Assembly (NCBI GenBank): GCA_947396885.1
Contig: OX377206.1
Coordinates: forward strand, 91,695,960 to 91,759,959
DNA: 64,000 bases
Origin: Heligmosomoides polygyrus polygyrus
Taxonomy: Eukaryota; Nematoda; Chromadorea; Rhabditida; Heligmosomidae
Direction: 5' to 3'
Part shown: one piece after another, positions 12,717 through 24,354 of the stretch
Layout of the letters: the number at the start of each line of letters is the position of its first letter
Position numbering within the stretch: position 1 is the first letter of the stretch
Notes under the pieces: generated by a model
What the model saw: the letters and a program-made list of their open reading frames with translations, nothing else
The model's database searches: none
What the model was told of the DNA's origin: nothing
Translations under genes and position numbers: made by a program

Positions 12717-13014
12717 AAAAAGGAGTAACGGCGTTACTCAATCCTTTTTGTGGTGCGCCACGCATTCAACTTCCACAGGATGTTGTGGAGGCGATTTGAG
12801 CGCATTTGGTCATACAACGAGTTGCTGTGACCAGCAGAGCCTATAAATGAGTCAGCGCTTTTCAGACAAGTCTGGTACCAACTTTCTGACCCCGGTGAGA
12901 TGGAAGGCCTTTTGGCTTGGGCGGGAAGTTCGAACTAGGAACCTGGTATCGGGCGTCTATCGTGGTGGTGTCGAACCTGGTGGCCGGTACCTTCTTCGAC
13001 TGCGCTACACGCCC
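12717..13014 (-). mobile_element. Diverged SINE copy
   Basis: GTAACGGCGTTACTCAATCC to CTGCGCTACACGCCC, with a short insertion in the head (near 12955-12985). Confidence 0.75.
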
Positions 13015-13026
13015 ATAACAAAGGTT

Positions 13027-13253
13027 GGATCTATCCTAATGGGCGGTGGCATATAGTTTGCGCGTGTTCCTGCCCTCCATTAACTTTGTATGAGAGCAAC
13101 TGTCTTATGACACTGGATTTTCATTTACATTCGGGGCAGGTAGTCGTTGGCATGAGACAACGTACGCAATTGGGGTAGTCGTTGGCATGAGACAACGTAC
13201 GCAGTTGGTTCTTTGTGGATGCCCCCCCCCCCCATCCCGACTAGGATAGATCC
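13027..13253. mobile_element. MITE family A, short form
   Basis: GGATCTATCCTAATGGGCGG at left; a C run and CGACTAGGATAGATCC at right. Confidence 0.8.
13141..13212. repeat. Short tandem duplication inside a MITE
   Basis: GTAGTCGTTGGCATGAGACA occurs twice about 35 bp apart, each continuing ACGTACGCA(A/G)TTGG. Confidence 0.85.
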
Positions 13254-13266
13254 TAAAGGTTCTATG

Positions 13267-13692
13267 GGTACAAGTCGGGAAGGTGGGCAGCATTGGGAGG
13301 TGCGAAAGCGCCAGCCAATCACAACCAAGCAGAGCGCCGACCAAACACTAGCCAACCAGGGTGTCGTGCGTACAAATCTTCTCTTAACGGCTCGATCATT
13401 CGATGCGTCGTGATTGTCCGGCGCGATTCTATGTTACAATACTGCTCACCTTCGCGACATGCACCGTTCCATGAATTGAATTTCAGAAGGTTCATGTCAC
13501 GTAGGTGGGCAGCACTGTGAGGTGGCGGCGCGCTAGCCAATCATAGCCAAGCAGTGCACCCGCCGAGCAGACGTCAATCAATCAGTATACCAGTCATACA
13601 ACCTCTCTCTGAATGGTACACCAATTTGATGCGATCTGATTCGCTGACGCGCCGTCACCTCCCAATGCTGCCCATCTTCGCGACATGTACCT
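13267..13692. mobile_element. MITE family B (TCGCGACATG ends), compound copy
   Basis: GGTACAAGTCGGGAAGGTGG at left; CTTCGCGACATGTACC at right. A second left end (CATGTCACGTAGGTGGGCAG) at about 13494 shows two overlapping copies. Confidence 0.7.
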
Positions 13693-14984
13693 TTTACAAT
13701 GTCAAAGTTTTCAAGACCAACTGTTCTTCCCTACGTAGGGGTATCAAAACATCTTCTGAAGTTATGGAGTACGGGAATATGCGTAGCACTAAAACGGCGG
13801 ATAGTTTAGGTCCGACCTAATGCATTATGATGCTCTCTCGGTCTGACTGTAGAATTGCGCGATAAATGGAACACATCGCGCTGTTCGGCGCCTAATTGCT
13901 GGTTGAGGATTTCAAGGCACTTCCGCTGGCCGGGCAACTCGTCGAGCAGCTCGGTAACAGTTTAGGCGGGCAGACGAGTGCGAAATAGCGTGCGGTCGCG
14001 TGGCCGGCCGAGTGTGACCTTGCCTGCAATAGGTACCATTGCGCACAATGCACTCATCTCCATTACCAGCTCACTCAATTATCAAGGTTATCCGACAAAT
14101 TACATGCCAGCGATGACGCCTCCAAGCCAAACACACGCACAGACACGCATCGGGCCGTCGTCGTCCGCCCGGCCGGAAGTGGGCCAGGCGCGATCATCGT
14201 CGTCGTTCCGCCGAACGGACGCGGACGTCTTGCCCACACAGCCACTTGACCAATCAGAACTTGACCTGGCAGAGCGAACGGCGAGACGAACTTGTCCGTC
14301 ACGCTGGCTGCTCTCCGACTTTCGAAACGGACGGTAGGCCAGGCCAGCCAGCTAGGCTGTCGCACAGGTGGCGGCCTCTGTCGCCAGCTGACTGACGCCA
14401 TCCACCCGGCGAACACCAATTATCGTCGTTTTGAACGGTAGTTTGCATTAGAGACTTAGCACCAAGACGCTCCTCGCTGGAATTCATCGGCAATTAGAGT
14501 CACTATGGGGAACGGAAACAGCAATACAGAACGTCAGTCCCTGCAAGTGACTCTGCTTAGTGACACTAATCAGACGTTCAGCGGCCTAGGGGCCGCCAAA
14601 CGTCTGGTTGGAGGCTTTGCCCCAAGCCTCGAAAGCATTAGGTTGGTGCAGAAGAAATGTAGGTTTGTTATGTTTGTTATGTTTATTACACAGGTGGTTA
14701 CCCACCCATGTGAGAACACTGAGTAGTAACAAAAAGGAGAATCCTCGATAAAACTCCGATATCCAGCACCACTCACAAACACCTCTAACTGGAACAGATT
14801 AAAACAAACATAAGACGAAAGGAGAGGAAATTAAGACAGCAAAATAAGACAGAAAGAAAAGCAAATCGAGAAACGTGTGAAGAACTAGATATTGAGGTCC
14901 TTGCCTATAAGATTTTTAAACGTACGGTAGCTCAATCCGAAAGGCCCTTTTTTAGACAATGTTTCGAAAGAGGCCGCCGTTCTA
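13693..14984. other. GC-rich segment with hairpin, no gene identified
   Basis: 13.95-14.4 kb is GC-rich with overlapping open frames on both strands and no recognised product. 14571-14607 is a hairpin (CAGACGTT and AACGTCTG arms); similar AGACGTT hairpins lie at 23959-23985 and 63407-63445. Confidence 0.45.
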
Positions 14985-15899
14985 TTAGGGGGGGGGGGGC
15001 CAAAAGTAATGAGACAAAATGAAAAAAAAATCTTTATCTACTTATAACTCAATTACAACTCAACAATGCTGAGGAGTGTATTTGCCATTAAGGGCAAGGA
15101 CCTTGCTGCCATCGCTCAGCCCACTTCCTGATCCCATCCTTCCAGAACTGCTTGAGCCTGGTGTTGATCAACTGCTCGATATGGTTGTCAAGGACTGCTT
15201 GGGTTCTTGTGTCCCTTCCGACTAGGAAGTCGTGTAGGCTCAAGTAGTAGTGGTAGTTGCATGGAGAGATGTCCAGCGAATACGGTGGGTGAGGCATGTG
15301 AACGTAGCCCAGCTGGCCAAGCTTATCCGTGCTTACTTGTTCCCGATGGGGTGCGACGTTGTCGAAGAGGAGAACCTTCTTGAAGCGCTGCGAATGAATA
15401 AGAGCGAGTCGCCGGCCCATCTCCTCTATTTCGTTCACCATGGCCTTGGAGTTCATCGCGGTGCTCTTGGGAAACAGTCTCCGGTAAACAGATCCATGGG
15501 CGCAGACCCAAAAGCTCCAAAGATGCTTCTCGCCGTGAACATCTCGCCGAACGAAGGTCGGTAACAATTCACCAGGCCTCACCCAGACTCGCTGTTTGGC
15601 AGGGTTAAGGTAGAAGACGTACTTCTCATCTTGCGTGAATATTGAGCCCAGGCTGCTCAGGGTTGGGAATTGGGGGAGATTTGAGCGACACAGGTCGACT
15701 CGTCAGACTGGGGTTTCGGCATGAGACAGGCTGGGGTTTTTGGCATGCTTCTGGAAAGGGCGGAAGTGGTAACTTTTCAGATGGGCTTCTGTGAGTAGCA
15801 TACAAACATACAAATACAACAAGCACGAAACCAGACTCCAGCCACGAGATATATGGACACGGCATGGGGTGTCTCATTACTTTTGCCCCCCCCCCCTAA
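14985..15899 (-). mobile_element. Deleted mariner-like transposon with poly-G inverted ends, copy 1
   Basis: The element is 915 bp. Ends are TTA followed by a run of about 12 G, then CCAAAAGTAATGAGAC, mirrored at the right by GTCTCATTACTTTTG, a C run and TAA. TA lies on both sides (14983-14984, 15900-15901). It keeps only the C-terminal half of a transposase, so it is non-autonomous. Copy 2 at 19218-20129 is nearly identical. Confidence 0.9.
15088..15582 (-). pseudogene. C-terminal half of a mariner-like transposase
   Basis: This frame of about 165 residues matches the mariner catalytic C-half: LLFDNVAPHRE carries the second Asp, and HPPYSLDISPCNYHYY sits at the third catalytic site with Asn instead of Asp. 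The spacing is still 34. The N-terminal DNA-binding half and the first Asp are missing. The Asn is shared with the second copy, so the loss predates their spread; both were moved by a transposase encoded elsewhere. Confidence 0.85.
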
Positions 15900-16150
15900 T
15901 ATTAATAAAGTAAACCCTTCTACAGTTGAGCCTTGCGGCTCTGACCTGGAGTCTCATCGAGCCACTTCTAGTGAATGGACGTAGTTTTGGTTGATACCAA
16001 GTTAGGTTTTTTGTTTTGTTGGTTTCAACACTGTTTTTTTCATAAATCAAGACTGGATCTATCCTAGTCGGAGAAGGGGCACATAACTAAAAATCATGGG
16101 ACAAATTGGAACAAAGATGTCAAGGTTCGTCGAGAGTCGAACATGAAATG

Positions 16151-17217
16151 TATAAGGTTGTCCCGTAAGTCCCCGCCGTTTTTTTTCAACGATTCATTGC
16201 GGATTTCACCGGCAGTCTCCTGCATAGTGTTATACAGCTTTCGGAAGGGAATGATTTGCTCTATCAGAACATGTATTCCATTTCTTTTTCCACCTTGAAT
16301 TTTGTCAATTTTTAGGGCGCTAAAGTGAAAAGTGAAAAAGTGGCCATATGCGCAGTAGTTTCTCTCCGCTGAGGTTTGGAATTTTTCGCGCAGTTTTTAT
16401 AGCATTTGGAAGACAATGTTCCATACTACAAGAATACGTGTTGGTCCTATTTGCTCATTTGTCCTTTATAGATTTTTAGATCATCAAATTGCAGGAAGTG
16501 CTCATCCTTGTCAACCTGTCGACCCATTTTGATAAACTGAAAATTAGCAAATATTTAAACGGCCGAAAAACAAATAATATATTCTGATAGAACAAGACAT
16601 CCACGTTCAAGTGTCATATAAATAAAACTGAGCAAGACAGACTGAACAAGGCGAAGGAGTTGTTGGTGAAGACGACTTTTCTCTTTTTGGCATTTTGTTG
16701 ATATTCAATAGAAATCAGCTTGAGCCAACAAACGCGACACAAATTCTTATAAAGGAAGATATACTCTTCCGAACAACGTATAACATCAAGCAAAAAAAAG
16801 CCTTCAACAGAGTTTGTGTCGGCAAAAAGAGCCGTCGGCAAAAAGAAATCATCTCCTTCGGACGTCCCAATTTGATGACCTAAAAATTAATAAAGGACAA
16901 ATGAGCAAATAGTACCAATACTTATTCTTGTAGTATAGAACACTGTCTTCCAAATGCTATAAAAAAACTGTGCAAAAATATCCAACCCTAAGCGGAGAGA
17001 AGGAACTGTCGGCGATGACCACTTTCACCTTTTCACTTTTTGCTTTACCGACCTAAAAAATGACAAAATTCAGAATAAAAGAAGAAAAACAATAAATGTT
17101 CTGAAAAGGCAAATCATTCTTTTTCGAAAGCTTCATAGCGCTATGCAAGAGGCCGCCGAAGAAATCCGCAATGAGTTGTTAAATAAAACGGCGGGACTTA
17201 TGGGCCAACCCAATATA
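16151..17217. mobile_element. Foldback element with arms of about 340 bp and mariner-like tips
   Basis: Left arm 16151-16488 and right arm 16868-17217 are imperfect inverted copies. The tips are TATAAGGTTGTCCCGTAAGT and, inverted, TATATTGGGTTGGCCCATAA. The loop of about 380 bp has no recognised coding. The tip resembles mariner ends (TTAGGTTG). A further tip (GGACTTATGGGACAACCTAATA, inverted orientation) lies at 17931-17951. The element sits inside a copy of the GGATCTATCCTAGT MITE (16055-16155, resuming near 17955). Confidence 0.75.
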
Positions 17218-18173
17218 AGCACTAGATATCTCTTGAAAATTGAGGATTTTGGGCCATTTTCCGTGGAAACACAAAAACTATTATTTCCACATGAGTATTC
17301 ATGGTTCGAATTTTACACATGCTACATTATAATTAGACTGAGGTGCGTAATTGCCTAACAGACCAGCCATGAAACACTAGCGTGAGCTGCTTCGAAATAC
17401 GTAGGAAAGGACAACGGTAAACCATTCACTTGTCCATAGGCTGACCACCGTAGTTTCATGAAAATTACACAAAAATATAAAAATACAAATACACATTCAA
17501 GCTGCCTTTAAAACATCCCGCAGAAGAAGAATTCGTGGCGCAAACAGGGATCGATGAACGCCTACCTCCACCCTTTAACCTCTTCTAACCTTAGAAATGT
17601 AGAAGAATAAGAAGTGAAGAATAGGGAAAGACCTCCGGGTATATTTGACCGCCCAGATTACCCTTTCTTGACCACCCAATCGTCCGTTGGAGCCGATAAA
17701 GAAAGGATCCGAGCGAAAACGAGGGACCGGCAGAAAAATGGAAGGAAAAAACTTTTTGAAAAGTTTCGTTTGAAAGTTATGGAATATTGAAACTCGATCT
17801 CCGAGATAGGAAAGGTGACCGAAATCTTCTGATTGAATGTGTACCTGAGCAGATATGCTGCCCTTCCATTCACCTTGATATCGAAACAATCGTCATCTAC
17901 ATATTCGCCGGGCTTCTGGTACTGCAGATTGGACTTATGGGACAACCTAATACATGGAACAAATTGACTTGTGATTCAAGGAGCCGCTTAAAGAAGACAA
18001 AATAAAACCCAAAATCCGGAAAACAGGTAAAAATCATCGCGGTTGTAAACATATCCTGACGAGCAAGGCGTATTCAAACTCAGCTGACCTGTTATAACCG
18101 GGATTCGTCATGGTGAGGGGCGCACATACATAGCTTCTCAACCGTGGTGAATTTTTTTTGTTTTTGCAGCTTT

Positions 18174-18936
18174 TTCATAAGGTACTGTACATTGTCAGAA
18201 AACGTATTACATGTGTTTCTAAATATGTGGATAGAATTTAATTCAAGTCGCTAATTTAAAAAAAATTAATTTGGTTTCATTATCAGATGTTTAACGCGAT
18301 TTTCGTCAAATTCTCCGGCATTGGATGATGTCGGGGAGCTTCTTTTTGATTCGGCCACTAGGCAGGCGTCGCCTGTTTTCATAAAGTATCCATAACCCAT
18401 TGCAGGTCACTATCCGTTCGAGAATCGGATCGTTGGCACTGCGCAAATGATGGGTCAACGATACCTCAAAACGACGATTCTTCTGACTTTCGGTCAATTC
18501 AGCACTTTGCTCTTCCCAATTTGCTTCAAATGGCAAACAGCTGTAGTGTATTCGACGTCGAGGTCCTCGGCAATACATAACTCGCGTGGTTTTGCGTGGA
18601 TCAGCTTCGACTGACGCCTTCATTGAATCATTATCACGACTGCCATGTGGTTCGTCTTCGAGACTGGTGTCGCCGGCACGATACTTTTGGAACCAACGTT
18701 GTACTGTGTGTTGACAGTTCCCTGGCCCCATACTTCGTTGCTATTTCGAGCGGTTTGAGCGGAAGTCCGGCTCAGTTTCAACTCGTAGAAGTAAATTTGA
18801 CGAAAATCGCGTTTAGGCATCTGAAAATAAAAACCAAATTATTTTTTACATAAGCGACTTGAATCACATTCCATATACATATGTATTTAAAAAGTGCATA
18901 TAATAAGCTTTCCAACAATGTATAACACCTTATGAA
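18174..18936 (-). mobile_element. Internally deleted mariner relic with arms over 100 bp
   Basis: Left arm 18174-18290 and right arm about 18826-18936 form an imperfect inverted repeat; TTCATAAGGT at the outer edge and TTCAAGTCGCT further in occur in both. Between them is a decayed transposase on the minus strand. The arms are much longer than the 29 bp of the intact mariner nearby. Confidence 0.75.
18306..18820 (-). pseudogene. Mariner transposase relic (N-terminal half)
   Basis: Minus-strand frames read MPKRDFRQIYFYELKL, then WFQKYRAGDTSLEDEPHGS, VEADPRKTTR, LTESQKNRRFEVS, PILERIVTCNGLWILYENRRR. This is a mariner helix-turn-helix region and linker up to the first catalytic site, where TCDEKW has become TCNGLW. 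It has at least one frameshift, and the catalytic C-half is deleted. It is unrelated in detail to the poly-G elements and resembles the cecropia-type mariner at 21 kb. Confidence 0.85.
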
Positions 18937-19217
18937 GAAGTCTTGGTTCATCTAGAAACACTTTCGCGACCCTGAACAAGGAGAATTAGTTGGAGCACTC
19001 TGGCACGCGATGGGGACGAATGGATGTGTGGCTAGCGCCTGCTCGACCAGCTCGATAACCAGCAGGATGACAAGTGATACTAGTGAAAACAGCAGCAATA
19101 GTTAGGTCTTAGATGAACCAGTGAAACACTAGATACGCTACTGAGCGCAAAGTGTGAAGGTCACGCCATGCACTCGTTGAGAAACTCAAAATATGGACGT
19201 GATTGATTATGTATGTA

Positions 19218-20129
19218 TTGGGGGGGGGGGGCAAAAGTATTGAGACAAAATGAAAAAATCTTTATCTCCTTATAACTCAATTACAACTCAACGATGCTGA
19301 GGAGTGTATTTGCCATTAAGGGCAAGGACCTTGCTGCCATCGCTCAGCCAACTTCCTGATCCCATCCTTCCAGAACTGCTTGAGCCTGGTGTTGATCAAC
19401 TGCTCGATATGGTTGTCAAGGACTGCTTGGGTTTTTGTGTCCCTTCCGACTAGGAAGTCCTATAGGCTCAAGTAGTAGTGGTAGTTGCATGGAGAGATGT
19501 CCAGCGAATACGGTGGGTGAGGCATGTGAACGTAGCCCAGCTGGCCAAGCTTATCCGTGCTTACTTGTTCCCGATGGGGTGCGGCGTTGTCGAAGAGGGG
19601 AATCTTCTTGAAGCGCTGCGAATGAATAAGAGCGAGTCGCCGGCCCATCTCTTCTATTTCGTTCACCATAGCCTTGGAGTTCATCGCGGTGCTCTTGGGA
19701 AACAGCCTCCGGTAAAACGATCCATGGGCGCAGACCCAAAAGCTCCAAAGATGCTTCTCGCCGTGAACATCTCGCCGAACGAAGGTCGGTAACAATTCAC
19801 CCACCTCACCCAGACTCGCTGCTTGGCAGGGTTAAGGTAGAAGACGTACTTCTCATCCTGCGTGAATATTGAGCCCAGGCTGCTCGGGGTTGGGAATTGG
19901 GGGAGATTTGCGCGACACAGGTCGACTCGTCAGACTGGGGTTTCGGCATGAGACAGGCTGGGGTTTTTGGCATGCTTCTGGAAAGAGCGGAAGTGGTAAC
20001 TTTTCAGATGGGCTTCAGTAAGTAGCATACAAACATACAAATACAACAAGCACGAAACCAGACTCCAGCCACGAGATATATGGACACGGCGTGGGGTGTC
20101 TCATTACTTTTGCCCCCCCCCCCCCCTAA
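19218..20129 (-). mobile_element. Deleted mariner-like transposon with poly-G inverted ends, copy 2
   Basis: The element is 912 bp. The right end is C run plus TAA; the left end is TT plus G run (the A is lost). Both are flanked by TA (19216-19217, 20130-20131). The same transposase C-half lies at 19460-19804 with a His codon turned into TAG. Visual similarity to copy 1 is very high, which suggests recent amplification. Confidence 0.9.
19460..19804 (-). pseudogene. C-terminal mariner-like transposase fragment, copy 2
   Basis: Same product as the frame at 15088-15582, with LFDNAAPHRE and SLDISPCNYHYY, cut short by a stop after YLSL and with a frame change near 19804. It has no catalytic capacity. 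Confidence 0.85.
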
Positions 20130-20826
20130 TATAGGTCGCGTACATGTTTCAGTTTTATGATACACTGATCAAATTGTTGTTTCGCTTGATAAAAGAGATC
20201 GAACAGGCACAGATCAACGTCTTTAATCCAAAATAAGGCCGTATTTATTTATTTATTCAAAGACATCTCATACAGTGCGTGGATAAAAAGAAGAACTGAA
20301 ATGAACTGAGACCAGGACGTATCAAACACAAGACTCAAGCAGAAATGGTCGCCAAATAAAACACAACACTAAATATTTATTTATACATCCCAGAGAACGT
20401 GCTCAGCGATAAAAGAAAGAAAATGGAAACTAGAATCAAGCCATGCACAGGAAGGAAAGTGGAGAAAAGAACAGCACTACAATATCAATCCCTCAATCGG
20501 CAGCGACATTCCTCCGCATACCAAATAAAGAACTAAACCTTAAAAAATTAAGTAAATTTGAAAGTAAACTAAACAACAAACAATCAACCGGTATCTAAAT
20601 ACATGGCTGAAGACAGATACATATTTTTTGGAGCAATGGCATCAGTTACAAGGGTAACTTAAAACAAAACGGTTTATAGGAAGTGGTGAGTTTGCGCCGA
20701 GCTAGATCGAATAGCGGATCCTGGCGGCTCGCATCAGGTAGGTGTCCTGAGGTACGTGTCAACACTTCGGTACGTGGGTACATTGGCCGCCCCATGGAAC
20801 TGGCACCTAGGACAAGACGAGAAATA

Positions 20827-22109
20827 TTAGGTTGTAACGAATTAAATGGCACTGACTCGCGCCATTTTTTGGCGCGCCTTTACGCGTTTGATCACGAACA
20901 AACCGTAACATGTGGCATATCATTTAGAAGCGCAAACTTTGCTCTACCGGCGAGTACCTAATTTTCTATGTAAAAGTAGGAAAACTTTAGAGTTTTATTG
21001 ACTTTTTTGCAGATGGACAAAAGGGTAATCCGAGGCATTTACTTGTATGAATTCAAGCTGGGCACTACAGCTAAGGAGGCGGACGAGAAGATCAACGCCG
21101 CATTCGGTCAAGGATGTTCCACAATTCGGACGGCGTATTGTTGGTATCAGAAGTTCCGGAATGGAGATGAGAGCTTGGAAGAACATGAAGGTCGTGGGAG
21201 GCATAGTGATGTTGATGAGGACAAGCTGAGAGATGTGGTAGAGGAGGATCCACACAAAGGTACCAGGGAGATAGCGAAGGTTCTTGGCGTCAGTCACAAC
21301 ACAGCTGCCCGGCATCTGAAGGAAACTGGAAAGACCAAAAAGCTGGAAAGATGGGTGCCTCACGAGCTGTCTGAGGAGCAAAGAAACCGACGATATGAGA
21401 TCTCGTCCGCACTGCTTCTACGGAACGAAACGGACCCATTCCTTGATCGCATCGTAACCTGTGACGAGAAATGGATAATGTACGACAACAGGCGACGATC
21501 GGCACAGTGGGTGGACAGCGATGAGAGCCCCAAGGTTTTTGCGAAGCCGGAGTTGCTCCAAAAGAAAGTAACGGCGACAGTATGGCGGTGTTCGCTGGGA
21601 ATTATTCACCACAGCTTCCTCCCTCCCGGTGAATCCATCACGGCAGAGAAGTACTGCATTGAAATTGAAGAAATGATGAAAAAGTTGAAGGATATCCGGC
21701 CGGCCTTGGTAAACCGAAGGCGAGTTCTCCTTCTGCACGACAATGCTCGCCCCCATGTAGCACGAATGACGTTGCAGAAATTGAATGAGCTGAGCATTGA
21801 AACTCTACCACATCCTCCGTTTTCTCCCGACCTCTCCCCAACAGACTACCATTTCTTCAAGCATCTTGGCGACTTCTTGGTAGGGAAAATACTCAAATAC
21901 CAACAGGATGCCGAAAGTGCCTTCGAAGATTTCGTCAATTCCAGAACTTCTGATTTTTATGCTCCTGGGATAAAAAAGCTTGTGTCACGTTGGCATAGTT
22001 GTGTAGAATCAGAAGGTTTTTATTTCGATTAATAAACTTGCCTACAAGCCGAGATATCAACTGTTTAAATTTACAGTGGTTCAGTGCCATTTATTTCGTT
22101 ACAACCTAA
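20827..22109 (+). mobile_element. Complete mariner transposon with matching TIRs and TA duplication
   Basis: The element is 1283 bp. The left end TTAGGTTGTAACGAATTAA and the inverse of the right end agree over 29 bp with one mismatch (20827-20855, 22081-22109), flanked by TA on both sides (20825-20826, 22110-22111). It contains one uninterrupted transposase frame. Size, ends and target site all fit an intact, potentially autonomous mariner. Confidence 0.96.
21013..22032 (+). CDS. Mariner transposase (DD34D, cecropia/Hsmar1-like)
   Basis: The protein has 339 residues if started at ATG 21013 (MDKRVIRGIYLYEFKLG); an in-frame ATG at 20998 would add five residues. A paired helix-turn-helix DNA-binding half is followed by the linker WVPHEL. 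The DDE catalytic half has Asp in TCDEKW, Asp in HDNARPH and Asp in SPTDYHFF, the last two separated by 34 residues as in mariners. It ends in YFD, as in Hsmar1-type proteins. All three catalytic aspartates and the full length are kept. The bases before ATG 21013 (TTTTTTGCAG) resemble a splice acceptor, probably by chance. Confidence 0.96.
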   Translation: MDKRVIRGIYLYEFKLGTTAKEADEKINAAFGQGCSTIRTAYCWYQKFRNGDESLEEHEGRGRHSDVDEDKLRDVVEEDPHKGTREIAKVLGVSHNTAARHLKETGKTKKLERWVPHELSEEQRNRRYEISSALLLRNETDPFLDRIVTCDEKWIMYDNRRRSAQWVDSDESPKVFAKPELLQKKVTATVWRCSLGIIHHSFLPPGESITAEKYCIEIEEMMKKLKDIRPALVNRRRVLLLHDNARPHVARMTLQKLNELSIETLPHPPFSPDLSPTDYHFFKHLGDFLVGKILKYQQDAESAFEDFVNSRTSDFYAPGIKKLVSRWHSCVESEGFYFD

Positions 22110-22111
22110 TA

Positions 22112-24354
22112 GCTCTAGCAACAGATCCAGTAGACGACCAGTGAGAAGATTGATTTTAAAAAAGACATCTCAGGGTGCATCGCTCAAAAACCTCCAAGTT
22201 CGACACTCTCGACCATACCAGTAGGTCTCACTTGCTCCATGGTGGCCAGTTGATCCGGTTTCTTTGCGCTGGAGGGATCGGTGAGTTCGTATGCAAGATG
22301 TGGTGGGGTCTCCTAGTACTCCTGGGAGCATGCTGTTCCTGGTAAAGAGGTGGACGCGATGTTTTTGATCCAGTGAATTTCACAGAATCAAAAACATTTC
22401 GAGCTTCTTTCAGGACTTGAGAAAGAGGAGTTCGTCGAAACGTCGGCCGCAATAAAGTTTTATACTGGAAGTTGAAAAAGGATTTTTTAAAAACATCTCA
22501 GGGTCTTCTAGGAACTCAGAAGCAAAAGCAGCCCACTTGATTATTAAGAAGGATAAAAAGTGAGACAAATATCACCTAGAATTCAACTCCGCAAGTAGAA
22601 AGCACAATACATGTAATACATAAAGCTTTTTAAAACAACAAAGGCTAAAACATATGAAAATGATGTAGCCGATTGTGCTACGCATCGTTGGAGTACCTAA
22701 ATGCGAAGTGTTAAAAAATACGAGTTATGTAAACCAAAAAAACACTGTCCTATCACCAGCTCTTCATTCATGCATCAGCAGCTGAGAATTGCGTAAAGTT
22801 ACACGGAATTCCTTAGACCTGCAATAAATTGATTTTGTCCAATTTTTGCTTGAAAGTCTACTATTATCTGAATCCAAGAGTTCTTTTGGTAAGTGTTTAA
22901 TCCGTCGTGCTCCTCTGTAGAAAATGAAATAAAAAGCTAAGCGTAATCCTTCTTGTGAATGACTGGATAGTGGAGATTAAATCCACTGGATCTCGATCCA
23001 CAAGGCCTAAAAATCCAATACGTGCTTGAGCGAAGCTTAAACTCGCCACGAAGCACTTTAAAACAGAACGTCAGATCAGCGGCAACCCTTCTGTGAAGCA
23101 AGTAAATATAACAAAATCTCCGATGTAGAGTATAAAACCGAACCATAAAAAAGTTATGAAACTACGCTGTGAGAAAAACGGAGACATACTATGTATGTAC
23201 ATGGCACCTCGCACATTCAATAACTTCTATGATTTGAAATTTTCGAACGAGTGCCCTGCGCGATCTTGACGTTTTGAACCCTGTAATGTATCTGTAAATT
23301 TCGCTTTGTCCTGCACGTCTTCGAGAAGCAGCGTGTAAACAAGGTGTTGTTTTTCCTAGCTATAAAGCCGAGAATGAGAAGAGACACAAAGCGTTGAATA
23401 GCAGCGCAAAAATCTGAAGGTGAACGCTGCTGCTCCATTGGCATGTATCATGGCATGGCGTGGCGTGGTATTAAACAGTTGTCGAAGGTGTCCCGTGATA
23501 GCCCAGATGAAATGCTTTTGCTACGATGTTCCTTGCCGAACTGTCGAAAAATCGACCGTGCAAACATAACATAGTTCACTGTCATTCTGTCATATTTCTC
23601 TTCCAGGATGGGAATACGTCTGGTGTGTCTTATTCCAATACTGGCTGACCGATTTCTCTTTTTGTAGAAGATGGTTCGGAATTAAGCCGCTGCTACCGCG
23701 GCTAGCCTATATCGCAGTACACTTCATTACATCGTATTACAGTAAGCAATAACTGGCTTTCTCCTTGTCAAGGTTTATTTGAAGTGAAACTGGATACTGG
23801 TAAATTAAACCGAACGCTTCTTAACCCAAGCTGAGCACTTTTCGAGCGAGCGAAATTGAGGACTATTCAAAGACAATTGAACATCTCTGAAGCCGATCTG
23901 AACACTTTCTAGATTAATTCACGCCCTCTTCGAAAATACCGAAAGCAACTTTTAAATTACCAGACGTTTGGCAGCTGAACGTCTGGTTATAGAACATGAT
24001 AGAAGAAGTCTGGGTATTTTCCGCTATTTTCGTGCCCCGTAATTTGGTCAATATCGATTGATGGCGAACGATACTTCATAAACGAACTTCAGATTCGTGT
24101 TCAGTGACCTGGATTGCCCCAGGGCTAAAGTTTTGACCGCCTAGACAACATCCACAAAAAATCGATAGTTTGATCAATATCGATTGATGGCGATCAATAC
24201 TTCAAAAAGAACTCGAAATTCGTGTTCAGCGACCTCGATTGCCCCAGTTCTGAAGTTCCCAGGCAGGGAGAAGACGTCTGGGTATTTTTCGCTATCTTCG
24301 TGCCCTAATTCCCCCATATTTATGACTAATTTCTGCGGCGGCGCCGATCGATAG
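22112..24354. other. No gene identified
   Basis: AAGACATCTCAGGGT near 22163 and AAAACATCTCAGGGT near 22490 form a direct repeat. Nothing else is interpretable apart from the AGACGTT hairpin and the duplication at 23990-24310. Confidence 0.5.
23990..24310. repeat. Direct duplication of about 130 bp
   Basis: Two similar stretches (GGTCAATATCGATTGATGGCG at about 24050 and GATCAATATCGATTGATGGCG at about 24175) each continue to ACCT(G/C)GATTGCCCCAG; TCTGGGTATTTT(C/T)CGCTAT lies outside both. Confidence 0.7.

Noticed and set aside
17658..17945. 95-codon minus-strand frame (KPGEYVDDDCFDIKV) ending at a mariner-like tip
   Set aside because: It looks non-random but has no recognised domain, no catalytic motif and no splice support.
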